Both the position numbers and the translations under genes were made by a program. Source: Mucilaginibacter galii (GTDB taxonomy: Bacteria > Bacteroidota > Bacteroidia > Sphingobacteriales > Sphingobacteriaceae). Taken from it: a stretch of DNA of 64,000 bases. The notes under the pieces are model-generated. The model saw only the letters and a program-made list of their open reading frames with translations, was not told where the DNA came from and searched no databases. The stretch lies in assembly GCF_014635825.1 (NCBI RefSeq), contig NZ_BMDO01000004.1, positions 309,710 through 373,709 of the forward strand. Direction: 5' to 3'. Shown here piece by piece: positions 9,838 to 18,090 of the stretch (position 1 is the first letter of the stretch; each line of letters opens with the position of its first letter).

Positions 9838-10070
9838 TTATAAATATTTGCTAATCTGACACATAAGCTGCGCAGCTAAACTGGCCTCATCTCTTCGATC
9901 GGCATTTTTAAGAATTCTATTTTTTTGGTTAAATCTAACCAATGATAAGCCTTGTTTCCTCACCACATAATTGTAGTAGCATCTAAACAGTCAGCCGCAT
10001 CATGTTAATTCCAGGCAAATACGCAGTCGCTACCTATGCCGCGGTCTAATTTCCAAGTATAGTCGTGTAC
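9838..10070 (-). pseudogene. Degraded coding remnant of unknown family
   Basis: Lies in the 426-base gap between the AhpD-like gene and the next protein. Reading the minus strand, one frame gives HDYTWKLDRGIGSDCVFAWN, a stop, then HDAADCLDATTIMW. The neighbouring frame continues with about 50 codons including YVVRKQGLSLVRFNQKNR and RRDEASLAAQLMCQISKYL before a stop. The peptide-like composition, the breaks and the lack of a start suggest a decayed gene. I do not recognise the family. The rest of the gap (9740-9837, 10071-10118) shows nothing clear. Confidence 0.35.
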
Positions 10071-10118
10071 CTAATCCCTTGAACTGTTTTTCGTTTCCCT
10101 TTTGCTAACCAGCTTTTA

Positions 10119-11414
10119 TTATCTTACATCTTTTAGGTTCACTTTTACTTGTTCTCCATTTTCCTTGATGGTGACTGCCGTTTCAATGTCTGCTTTAACA
10201 CCAGTTGAGCCGCTTGCGGTACTGTAAACTGCATTGGACGAAAGAACAGCACCACTGGGATGCATCAGATAGGAGGTGCCAGACTGATAGCTGTAAGCAT
10301 AATTATGTGTGTAACCAAATGAGGTGCTCAACAGATATTCTCCAGGCATTAGGTTAGTAAATTCGAAATGGCCTTTATCATCATACACTTTTGTTGTTTT
10401 TATGCAGGCCTGAACATTGGGATCTATTGGAACTTCGATCAGCTTTTTGCCTTTTCTTATCTTTTTGTTTACTTCTTTCCATTCCTCTATATAAGGCGAA
10501 TTAGGAATGATGGTAACTATGGTTCCCTTGGGTGCAAATTGTGCTTTATTGAGATTCAATAGGGCAATCCCTCCGCGCGCGTGATCCCTTGCATAACTTG
10601 TACCAATGATTACACTAGTTCCCTTTTCCAGTTTTGCCAACGCCTCTTCCTTGTTGAATTTGTTTTTGATTGGCTGATAATCAAGTTCTTCGTCCACACA
10701 TATCTCCCAAGTACCGCCGGCAACTGACATTTCTCTTTGCCACAGGCGGTGTTGGGCTTTATCTACCACATAGTAATAAAGAGCTCCGGTGCTTTCTTCG
10801 AGTACATTCACTAGCCAACTCTCATGGTCGCCAGTTTTAGGTGAACGGTATACATAACTTTTCACTTCTTTGATGATGTAGTTGGTAATTAGCTTTTCCG
10901 TCTTGCTGTCGTAATAAAACTCTGGGAAGGTGGCCTTATAGCCTGTTTTAAGCGGCAGAGTAGTTATTAGATGATCTGCAATTGAATAGTCGACGTATTT
11001 ATCCTTGGCCTGCAAAGTTACGGGGACTTCCTTTTTTGTGCCCAGGTCGTAATATCTACCTGTAATGTTATTTCCAAAGTTGAGTTCTAAATTGCTTTTG
11101 GTTCCTTCAAGTTTGTAACTGATTGGTGCTAGTGTAGTAACGTTGGCCAACGATGTCCTTTTTCGGTACCATTTGCCATTCTGATCCTTATATTCGGATA
11201 CCAGCCGGAGTTTATTTCCAGAGATGCTGACATCGTTAGTGAAAGACCCTTTTTTTGTCCAAATGGTACCTTTTACATAGTAAATTGTATACAAGGATGT
11301 ACCTGTTTTCAAAAATGAGGTATTAATGTCTGCGCTTCCTGGTACAATTATCTTTTGGGCGAACGTATTGAACGCGAAAAAAGACAGGACAACTAAGCAA
11401 AAGGTATATTTCAT
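10119..11414 (-). CDS. Secreted protein with DUF3108-like N-terminus and carboxypeptidase-regulatory-like C-terminus
   Basis: 431-residue exported protein; a signal peptide (MKYTFCLVVLSFFAFNTFAQ) is followed by a beta-rich region about 30-240 with YTIYYVKGTIWTKKG and SYKLEGTKSNLELNFG, reminiscent of the periplasmic DUF3108 fold. Residues 250-415 resemble a prealbumin-like/carboxypeptidase regulatory segment (GTSVIIGTSYARDHARGGIALLNL, then VYDDKGHFEFTNLMPGEYLL). No catalytic motif is visible. It stands alone between gaps of about 270-430 bases with no operon partner. Function unknown; the domain comparison is by eye and tentative. Confidence 0.6.
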   Translation of the reverse strand: MKYTFCLVVLSFFAFNTFAQKIIVPGSADINTSFLKTGTSLYTIYYVKGTIWTKKGSFTNDVSISGNKLRLVSEYKDQNGKWYRKRTSLANVTTLAPISYKLEGTKSNLELNFGNNITGRYYDLGTKKEVPVTLQAKDKYVDYSIADHLITTLPLKTGYKATFPEFYYDSKTEKLITNYIIKEVKSYVYRSPKTGDHESWLVNVLEESTGALYYYVVDKAQHRLWQREMSVAGGTWEICVDEELDYQPIKNKFNKEEALAKLEKGTSVIIGTSYARDHARGGIALLNLNKAQFAPKGTIVTIIPNSPYIEEWKEVNKKIRKGKKLIEVPIDPNVQACIKTTKVYDDKGHFEFTNLMPGEYLLSTSFGYTHNYAYSYQSGTSYLMHPSGAVLSSNAVYSTASGSTGVKADIETAVTIKENGEQVKVNLKDVR

Positions 11415-11682
11415 GGCTTATGTGATTTTAACGAACAAATTTTAAATAAAAAAATTAGTAATTTGTTTTAACTCAGAATTAGTATGGCATTTGAACTTAA
11501 AATCTAAAAGAAATAAAATATAAAGTTTCATTAGGAATGGTCATGTAAACTTACCAGGGATAACCCAATACCATTCTGCTCATCATTTGAATCAATTTCT
11601 AAGTATAGCCCGTTAGGATTTAGCCTTGTGTTAGTTAATTGATTAACTGATAAGGCTAACTTCGACTACGATTTAAAAACAA

Positions 11683-11925
11683 TTATTCCTTATAATTGTC
11701 GATCGTTTCATTCGAACGCATCTTTGCCCGGTTCGGGTCTTCGCCGGCATCGCGAAATGCCCTGCGCTGGCGGAGGAGGTCCCAATACTGGTCCAGCTTA
11801 GATTTTACAGTGTGCAGGTGTTTGACATCTTCGTCTGTAAGGTCTTCCTTGCCATATAATTCTTCTTCTTTTTCTGTCAGTTGTCTGATGTGTTCGACTA
11901 CCGACTGATCCGGTTTCTTTTCCAT
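11683..11925 (-). CDS. DUF2630 family protein
   Basis: Small, highly charged, helical cytoplasmic protein of 80 residues. The pattern HIRQLTEKEEELYGK, then KLDQYWDLLRQRRAFRDAGEDPNRAKMR, matches what I remember of DUF2630, whose core is LDQ-WDLLRQRRA-R-AGEDP. Molecular role is unknown for the family. It lies 31 bases after the 97-residue gene upstream on the same strand, so the two probably form one transcript. From memory the family is commoner in Actinobacteria and Proteobacteria than in Bacteroidota, so transfer is possible. Confidence 0.75.
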   Translation of the reverse strand: MEKKPDQSVVEHIRQLTEKEEELYGKEDLTDEDVKHLHTVKSKLDQYWDLLRQRRAFRDAGEDPNRAKMRSNETIDNYKE

Positions 11926-11956
11926 AGTGCTTGGTTTTATTCGTTCGTTATTGAGC

Positions 11957-12250
11957 TTAATTACAGTGCTGATTTAGGAATTCAATTAAATGCTGTTCCA
12001 GCAAGTCTGTATTGTACTCTGCATTATCACCATTATTAGACAGTTCGATGCTGACGTCATTGACGATTAAGGTAAATACCTTGCCTTCAATAATCTCAGG
12101 AAAAGACACATTGATCACATCATACACATGGGCATACTCGATGGCCAGGTTGGTACCGAGTTTAGCATCTATATAAGTTCCGAATTCGGTTTTTAAAATA
12201 CCGAATAGCTTTTCCGCACCTAAAGGGCTAACATTTTGAATGGTTGTCAT
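11957..12250 (-). CDS. Hypothetical small protein (97 aa)
   Basis: Short acidic protein without signal peptide or membrane segment; it reads as a compact alpha/beta fold (AEKLFGILKTEFGTYIDAKLG, then VFTLIVNDVSIELSN, then a helical end LLEQHLIEFLNQHC). I do not recognise a family. It leads a two-gene unit with the DUF2630 gene. A perfect 28-base palindrome lies 64 bases upstream of its start and may regulate it. Confidence 0.55.
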   Translation of the reverse strand: MTTIQNVSPLGAEKLFGILKTEFGTYIDAKLGTNLAIEYAHVYDVINVSFPEIIEGKVFTLIVNDVSIELSNNGDNAEYNTDLLEQHLIEFLNQHCN

Positions 12251-12313
12251 TATATAATTTTTAAGGGCATTTGGGTAATGGTCCGTTCTTTAGCCAGGAG
12301 AAAGGGTAATGGA

Positions 12314-12341
12314 TCAATTGGAGCCTTAAGGCTCCAATTGA
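12314..12341. promoter_or_regulatory. Perfect 28-base palindrome
   Basis: Each half is TCAATTGGAGCCTT followed directly by its reverse complement, with no loop. It sits 64 bases upstream of the minus-strand gene starting at 12250. No T-run follows on either strand, so an ordinary terminator is unlikely; a dimeric-regulator operator or cruciform-type site fits better. Confidence 0.45.
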
Positions 12342-12829
12342 ACAAGCGTTCAACAACGTTTATGTTTGAGGGTGGCCAGATTTATTAGGCCTTAAGCCGC
12401 TATAATCAGTTATCAATGAATTAACGTTACGTACAAAAAACATCATTTATCAAGTAATTAATAGGCAAATCCTTTAAATTGGCTTTAATTGGTCCGTGGC
12501 CATTAAATTCAAACTTTACTCAGATCAGCATCTTATAATAATATACCGCCAATTCAGACTTAATTAAATGCAGTTACAGGACATTGAGTATTAAAAGCGA
12601 TCTCAGAAAAAGCCACGTATTGGTATAAATATGCTAAACGCCGCTGACTTTACCGCCGAAAAGCTCAACGGAAAATTCCCTGAGATCGCAAGTAAAGCTT
12701 ATGAAGACTTACGGGGTGAATGTTAATGGAAACCTTTTGCAGAAGCCCGGCCTTATGGTGTAGCTACGCTAAAATGTATTCTTGTAATTTATCATAATAA
12801 AAAAATGAATTAGTAGCTGCTGATGATAT
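12342..12829. other. Gap with only a 31-codon frame
   Basis: No convincing gene. A 31-codon frame runs from ATG 12631 to the stop at 12724-12726 (MLNAADFTAEKLNGKFPEI...). After that stop the same frame stays open for 28 more codons to a TAG near 12810, so it may be a nonsense-interrupted fragment. I cannot identify it. Confidence 0.3.
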
Positions 12830-13347
12830 AAAAATGAAATAGGGTTTAAAGCGTTAGTGCTTGAGGAAAATAGGGAATTTGGGTTAGAGCATCGTGACTA
12901 TAACAGTATTGTTGCAGGTATGGCTCGTTGACTACAAACTCTTTATTCAACACATTGGTAATGGTGGCGATGGGCCGCCCGAGTATGGTATAAAACATTT
13001 AATGACAGGCGAAAGTTGGTGGTTAAACAAGCAAAGAAGTGCATGGCTGACTTTTGAAAACATCAAAATCCCGTTTCCGTTTTCCAAACAGTGGATATGG
13101 GAAGACGATGAGGTTATAAACGTAGAATTACAAGACAGAATATTGGACGGCAACATATACTTAGGCACAGACGGTTGCAAAATAGATTGGACACTTATAG
13201 TGTCGGGGGGAACAGCGAGGGTTTGTTTGGCAAATAACTGATGTTGGTATCTCGCCCTCCAAACCAGCCATGACATTTTTGCAGTGGTTTAGTAATTGGT
13301 TAGATCATGATAAGTCTTCACAAAACCCTTTTTGGTGGAAAGACTAA
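12830..13347 (+). pseudogene. SMI1/KNR4 (SUKH) family protein, broken by deletion and a frameshift
   Basis: SUKH proteins are often immunity proteins against contact-dependent or secreted toxins. The middle frame (from about 12915) reads VDYKLFIQHIGNGGDGPPEYGI, the family signature of form -YR-FL--IGNGGAGP-YGI, and then NIYLGTDGCKIDWTLIVSG. A run of six G (13205-13210) shifts the frame and stops it at 13241. Removing one G continues as GEQRGFVWQITDVGISPSKP, then TFLQWFSNWLD, to the natural end WWKD and the stop at 13345-13347. Upstream, a different frame gives EENREFGLEHRDYN, the usual N-terminus, but about 20 codons that normally join it to the core are missing. A hairpin follows 7 bases after the stop. 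No toxin gene is next to it. The family call is from motifs. Confidence 0.65.
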
Positions 13348-13353
13348 GCCAGC

Positions 13354-13379
13354 ACAACAACTCCGCACCGAGTTGTTGT
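13354..13379 (+). terminator. Hairpin after the SUKH pseudogene
   Basis: Perfect 10-base arms ACAACAACTC and GAGTTGTTGT with a 6-base loop. It lies 7 bases after the restored SUKH stop, which supports that stop as the original gene end. There is no clear T-run, so termination is uncertain. Confidence 0.45.
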
Positions 13380-13579
13380 AAGTAAACAGTTGAAAGACGT
13401 GCCCTAGATCACAACACTTAGATAATATAAACTTTGAAATGCTATAGATACTGGAAAAATGTGTGCTGGATTTAAACCTAAATCACATTAATTAAACTTT
13501 TAAGCTTCCGTTTGTTTTATGAATAGTCAATTTCTGTAAACAGATGAAAGGTATCTCTAATCCGTCAACACATTACGCT

Positions 13580-14482
13580 ATGAAACAAAAACTATACTGT
13601 TGCCTTTCTTTCGCCCTAATCATCACATCTTGTCATGAAGGGGCAGGTACATCCAATCAAACCATAGTTAAGACAGACAGTACAGAAGTTGTTTCTCCAA
13701 ATCCTGATAGCAGTAAGTCGGCCAAAGTAGACATCATGGCTGGGCGAAATGATGTCATGACCACAGAACAGCTATTGTCTCTGATTCGAAGGCATAAAGA
13801 TGATATTGAGGCAAAGTTGCCAACTTTATCAAAAACTGAAGCTAATGACTTGTATGACAGTTATTTGAAAACAAATGAGGCGCTGGTTGCGAAAGTCATG
13901 TTATCTGAACTTAATCTACTGGATAAATTCTATAATGAAGATGCTGTAAACCAAACAAGAGTGAAGAAGTTAGGCAACTTATTGGCAAAATACGATTTAG
14001 AGTATGATGAAATTGGAGAAGGTATAGTTGAAATAAAAACCAAAAGCGACTTTTACGATAATATTTTTAAAAACTATGTTTCAGATGACTATAAAGCTTA
14101 TTTAGCAATTAAAAAGGAAGAAGATAAAGTGCCCTACAGTGCTGACGCAGGGCTGCTTATCTCTTTCAAAGAAATCGGGGAGAGGGTTATTGTTTGGGAA
14201 AAACTGTTGGCACAATATCCTTCAAGCAAACTCATCGATAAAATAAAACAGCAATATCAATCTTATCAAAGCGATTATTTGTTCGGGTTGGATAATACCT
14301 CGACTATTGAATTTCAAAATTCTGAAAAGGCATACATAAACCCTGAGAATATAGAAGAGTTTAACCAGTTTATGCAAAAGTATCCGTCCAGCCCGACCAA
14401 CAGGCTCATTAAAATATTATTAAAGAACTTTAAAGACGAGAATATACGCAATTTGATTGACTCTGAACAACAAAAATTGTAA
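13580..14482 (+). CDS. Hypothetical lipoprotein
   Basis: About 300 residues. The open frame extends upstream to an ATG at 13544, but the start at 13580 (MKQKLYCCLSFALIITSC) gives a proper lipoprotein signal with lipobox ITSC. The mature part is charged and helical (AEANDLYDSYLKTNEALVAK, IREKHKD-like stretches), with two similar LLAKY/QYPSSKL and MQKYPSSPTNRL segments that hint at degenerate TPR-like repeats. No known domain recognised. Monocistronic, with about 230 bases upstream. Anchored to a membrane by its lipid; function unknown. Confidence 0.65.
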   Translation: MKQKLYCCLSFALIITSCHEGAGTSNQTIVKTDSTEVVSPNPDSSKSAKVDIMAGRNDVMTTEQLLSLIRRHKDDIEAKLPTLSKTEANDLYDSYLKTNEALVAKVMLSELNLLDKFYNEDAVNQTRVKKLGNLLAKYDLEYDEIGEGIVEIKTKSDFYDNIFKNYVSDDYKAYLAIKKEEDKVPYSADAGLLISFKEIGERVIVWEKLLAQYPSSKLIDKIKQQYQSYQSDYLFGLDNTSTIEFQNSEKAYINPENIEEFNQFMQKYPSSPTNRLIKILLKNFKDENIRNLIDSEQQKL

Positions 14483-14647
14483 TGGATTGAATGCTATGTA
14501 TTACGTTAGGTTCATAAAATAGCATGTTATGTATCTTCTCGATGTAAAGTTCTGGAGATAGGTACCGCAAGGTAATTATGACGACGCTTAAATAATAGGT
14601 AGGCTTACAGCACAATAAATCAGGAGCAAAATTAAAAGTATCTGTTA

Positions 14648-14881
14648 ATGCAACAAACAGCGGGTTACAGGGAGGGGGTGAGTTCATCGAACTTAAAAGC
14701 CTCGAAGAAATTAAAAAATTATGACTTCTTGGATGCAGGCGTAAATGATGGGTTCGAGCATAAGCCCTGCACCATACTTACGCCTAATGAAGATATCCGT
14801 GAGTTTGAGATTATGCAGATGGAACGGGGCTTTACTCCCTATAAAGTGAAGACCCGGGTAGAAGCAACCATCTTTCAGTAG
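14648..14881 (+). CDS. Small hypothetical ORF, possibly a gene fragment
   Basis: 77 codons; the second half (NYDFLDAGVNDGFEHKPCTILTPNEDIREFEIMQMERGFTPYK) has the look of a real globular protein, whereas the first 20 codons do not. Another frame just upstream reads GEFIELKSLEEIKKL before a stop, so this may be the remainder of a larger frameshifted gene. I do not recognise the family. The flanking bases 14483-14647 show nothing else. Confidence 0.3.
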   Translation: MQQTAGYREGVSSSNLKASKKLKNYDFLDAGVNDGFEHKPCTILTPNEDIREFEIMQMERGFTPYKVKTRVEATIFQ

Positions 14882-14962
14882 CAGTATTTACCTTCACTTG
14901 ATTTAGTAAAACTTACTCATACAAGCGCAATAATTGAATCAACCTTTGGCTTTATACCTTAT

Positions 14963-16216
14963 TTACCCGAACAAATAGCCGCTATAAGCGAGGCCTTTAG
15001 CTACACTTTGAAAATTATCTCCCGACCGGAGGTTCACGTGAGGCATTTTCTTGCTGAATAGTTTTTGAATAAGGCACACCTGGGAGGTGCCGCCAGTGAG
15101 GAAAAGTGTATCCACATCCCGCGGTTCAATACCATGATTGTTCATAAATGCATCCAGTGCCACCGCGATCCGGTCAACTTCTTTAGCAATAACCTGCTCA
15201 TATTCATCCAAGGTCACCTGTTCTTCCATATCAATTTCCATCTGGTGATAGCTGAATAGCGCAATGTCATCAGCGGATAGCGTAATTTTGGTTTGCTCAA
15301 TAGCCTGGAAGACCGAATAGCCCAGGTTGTTTTCCAACAGGGTAATCAGGTTTTTAAACTTTCTGTCCTTGCCCGAATAATGGTAATAGTTCTCCATGTC
15401 TTTTTGAATGCGCAGGCTGTTGAAGAAATTCATCTGCTCCCAGGAGCAGATATTGGCAAATAACGACTTGGGTACGGTCAAATACTTGCCTGGAGCTGCC
15501 TGGTATTGGGTATGTTTGCCAAAGTAAGGCGTCCCTTTTTCCCACATAAAAGCGGCATCCAAACTGTCACCACCAACGTAGACGCCGCCCGTTGCTATCA
15601 TGTCTTTTTTGCGGTCTTTATTGCCAGCCATGGCTGGGTCAAGTACCAGGTAAGTAAAATCGGTGGTGCCGCCACCCAGGTCGGCTACCAGCACGTTTTC
15701 CTTTTGCATCAGTGTTCTTTCGTAAGCAAAAGCTGCGCCTATGGGTTCATACTGATAGCGCACCTCGGTAAAGCCGGCCTGTTCCGCGGCTTTGTTCAGC
15801 CGGTTTTGAGCCAGCGTGTCTTTTTGGGTGTCATCATCATCGAAAAATACAGGCCTGCCGATCACTGCTTTCCGGCAGTTCTCTTGTATCAAGTGATCAG
15901 CCCGTTGCTTCAGCTCGGTCAGGATGATTGCCACCAGGTCGGACGCGTTGTACCGCTTGCCCTGAATACGGGTTTCAATAAAGCTGCTTCGGGACAAAAT
16001 CTGTTTGACAGACTTGATGAAACGGCCTTTCATCCCGTCGGCCAGGTAAGCGGCAATGGCTTCATCGCCTACGACATAGCCTGCGTTTCGGTCAGCAAAA
16101 AAATAAATGAGCGAAGGAATGATCAGCGTATGGGAAATCATTTGAGTTTCCTCGTTATATATGGCTAAAGCGGAATTTGTGGTTCCAAAATCTATTCCGT
16201 ACAGGTACTTACTCAT
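14963..16216 (-). CDS. yegD: Hsp70-family protein, YegD-like (nucleotide-binding domain only)
   Basis: 417-residue actin/Hsp70 ATPase. Phosphate-1 loop GIDFGTTNSA (residues 7-16), phosphate-2 loop DLGGGTTD (179-186), YEPIGAAFAYE (156-166) linking them, and the adenosine motif FLTGGTSQV near residue 375. There is no substrate-binding domain, so like E. coli YegD (about 450 aa) it is a stand-alone ATPase domain; its client or partner is unknown. A DDDD stretch at 126-129 lies in an insert. Monocistronic; the ends at 14963 and 16216 face gaps. Family firm, biological role unknown. Confidence 0.88.
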   Translation of the reverse strand: MSKYLYGIDFGTTNSALAIYNEETQMISHTLIIPSLIYFFADRNAGYVVGDEAIAAYLADGMKGRFIKSVKQILSRSSFIETRIQGKRYNASDLVAIILTELKQRADHLIQENCRKAVIGRPVFFDDDDTQKDTLAQNRLNKAAEQAGFTEVRYQYEPIGAAFAYERTLMQKENVLVADLGGGTTDFTYLVLDPAMAGNKDRKKDMIATGGVYVGGDSLDAAFMWEKGTPYFGKHTQYQAAPGKYLTVPKSLFANICSWEQMNFFNSLRIQKDMENYYHYSGKDRKFKNLITLLENNLGYSVFQAIEQTKITLSADDIALFSYHQMEIDMEEQVTLDEYEQVIAKEVDRIAVALDAFMNNHGIEPRDVDTLFLTGGTSQVCLIQKLFSKKMPHVNLRSGDNFQSVAKGLAYSGYLFG

Positions 16217-16401
16217 GGCAGTTGAAGCAAAAAGGGAACGAAGCTATCAAAAAATGTTCAGGAATAAAACAGGATTGTCTAACGTATTGAGGTACAGCGT
16301 TCAATGTGATGATTGTAAACGTTTTGCCATGCCTGACACATTTTAATATAAACGGCAATTCCTTTAATGCTTGAAATTCCGGTATAGCTGACGTTAAACC
16401 T

Positions 16402-16409
16402 TATCTTTA
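16402..16409 (+). promoter_or_regulatory. Possible -7 element of the ElaA-like gene
   Basis: TATCTTTA is one base from the TAnnTTTG consensus and ends 10 bases before the ATG at 16420. No -33 match at the normal distance, so support is limited. Confidence 0.3.
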
Positions 16410-16419
16410 CAGCCATTAT

Positions 16420-16881
16420 ATGGACTATATTCACAAGGTTAAGGCATTCGGGGAATTGAACACGAACGAACTTTACGAACTGTTACGGCTACGGAGTGAG
16501 GTCTTCGTGGTGGCACAAAATTGCATCTTCCTGGATCAGGATAACAAAGACCAGCAATGCTACCACCTGTTGCTGTTTTGCGAAGGCCAACTGGCGGCCT
16601 ACTGCAGGTTGGTTCCGGCGGGTTTGTCGTATGTAGAAGTGTCAATTGGGCGGGTGGTTACTTCGCCTGCATTCCGAGGTAAGGGGATAGGCAGAAAAGT
16701 GATGGAGCTGGCTATGCAAAATTGCCTGGATCTGTTCAGCACCAAAACTATCCGTATCGGCGCGCAAACGTATGCCACTGCATTTTATGAATCATTAGGG
16801 TTCGTCGCAGAAGGCGATCCTTATGATGAAGATGGCATAGAGCATATCGAGATGGTTAGCCATCAGCATGTTCGCTCATAA
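16420..16881 (+). CDS. elaA: ElaA-type GNAT acetyltransferase
   Basis: 153-residue GNAT N-acyltransferase that would use acetyl-CoA. The N-terminus LYELLRLRSEVFVVAQNCIFLDQDNKDQQCYHLL matches the ElaA pattern (LR-EVFVVEQ-C-Y-D-D--D---HL). The acetyl-CoA loop is R86GKGIG91 and is followed by the motif B region FYESLGFVAEGDPYDEDGIEHIEM. Complete, with normal length. The acceptor substrate of ElaA proteins is not established. No operon partner. Confidence 0.9.
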   Translation: MDYIHKVKAFGELNTNELYELLRLRSEVFVVAQNCIFLDQDNKDQQCYHLLLFCEGQLAAYCRLVPAGLSYVEVSIGRVVTSPAFRGKGIGRKVMELAMQNCLDLFSTKTIRIGAQTYATAFYESLGFVAEGDPYDEDGIEHIEMVSHQHVRS

Positions 16882-17061
16882 CAGTCATGGCATCATGTTA
16901 GCGGCTTTATAATTTTAAGGTTTTATGAAACAGCATTTGAATTTAGATGGGTTCAAGTCGGTTTATTTATACGATTATATTAAACATGCGCTCATCTGCG
17001 GCATTAATTCCACTAAATAATAAATATAGCATGATTATATTCGGCGGCTTATTGTATAAGG

Positions 17062-18090
17062 ATGCTTAAAGTGCCTGCGTATTTAACAGCGTTCATGATT
17101 TTGCTTGGACTAGCATCCTGCCACAAGAGCCGGGTGGTTAATACCTCGTTTTACTACTGGAAAACAGTTTATGAAACCAATGCTACCGAAAAACGGTATT
17201 TTGACACCCTACACTGTAAAAAGCTATATATTCGCATTATGGATGTGAATAACGGCGACAACGGTGCTGTACCTGTATCGCCGGTTATCTTCAATGGAAC
17301 ACTTCCCGATTCGGTAGAACTTGTTCCTGTCGTTTTTATTGTTAATGATGTACTCAAACATCAAACACACCAGCAAATAAAAGGCTTGGCCGGTAAAATT
17401 GTATATTATGTTAATGGTCGGATCAGACCATCAGGCAGAGCATCTTACAAGGAGTTACAGCTTGATTGCGACTGGACACAAACCACCCGCGATAACTATT
17501 TCTACCTGCTTAATTGCATTAAAACCAATATTAGTCTTAAAAATAAGCGAATATCGGCCACCCTACGTCTGCATCAACTCAAGAACCAAAAAAGCAGTGG
17601 CATACCACCGGTCAATAAAGTAATGCTTATGTGTTACAATATGGGTAACCTACGCAAATACGGGAATCAAAATTCTGTACTGGAGCAAAGTGAACTGGAG
17701 AAATACGTGGGTAAAAACCTAAGTAATTATCCAATGCCGGTAGATGTTGGGTTGCCTATTTTTAGTTGGGCTGTGGTTTTCCGGCAAAAACAGTATGCTG
17801 GTATTTCCAAAAGGTTGCATCAGGAAGACTTTAGCGATCACCAAATATTTAAAGCAAATGGCGGTAACCTGTACACATTGCAAAAGCACCTTCCTCGCTA
17901 CGGGTTATTGCGTGGCGATGAGGTTAGATGGGAACAGCTGTCTGCCGGCCAGCTGCTGTCTGCTGCTAACTATATTCAGAAATATATATCCTCAGATACC
18001 GTAAATATCATTTACTTTCATTTAGACGAACCTACACTTAAACACTACACTTATGAAGACCTGGAAAAAACTACTGCTGTATTTCGTTAG
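17062..18090 (+). CDS. Hypothetical lipoprotein, possibly DUF3142-like
   Basis: 342 residues with a lipobox (GLASC-HKS). Internal segments ELQLDCDWTQTTRDNYFYLLNCIK, ISATLRLHQLKN, GIPPVNKVMLMCYNMGNL and VDVGLPIFSWAVVFR have the rhythm of a TIM-barrel protein and resemble DUF3142 proteins as I remember them; this is a by-eye comparison. Its last 38 bases overlap the start of the next gene in another frame, so the two are translationally linked. Probably membrane-anchored in the periplasm. Function unknown. Confidence 0.65.
   Translation: MLKVPAYLTAFMILLGLASCHKSRVVNTSFYYWKTVYETNATEKRYFDTLHCKKLYIRIMDVNNGDNGAVPVSPVIFNGTLPDSVELVPVVFIVNDVLKHQTHQQIKGLAGKIVYYVNGRIRPSGRASYKELQLDCDWTQTTRDNYFYLLNCIKTNISLKNKRISATLRLHQLKNQKSSGIPPVNKVMLMCYNMGNLRKYGNQNSVLEQSELEKYVGKNLSNYPMPVDVGLPIFSWAVVFRQKQYAGISKRLHQEDFSDHQIFKANGGNLYTLQKHLPRYGLLRGDEVRWEQLSAGQLLSAANYIQKYISSDTVNIIYFHLDEPTLKHYTYEDLEKTTAVFR

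Noticed and set aside
12947..13276. 109-codon minus-strand frame across the SUKH remnant
   Set aside because: No recognisable features and it covers the plus-strand SUKH signature; considered a shadow.
14483..14647. Possible short minus-strand gene continuing from 14687
   Set aside because: Cys/Ile-rich translation without start context or domain; overlaps the end of the plus-strand lipoprotein gene.
15506..16168. 220-codon open frame on the plus strand opposite the YegD-like gene
   Set aside because: The minus-strand protein carries all Hsp70 ATPase motifs in frame; the antisense frame has none.
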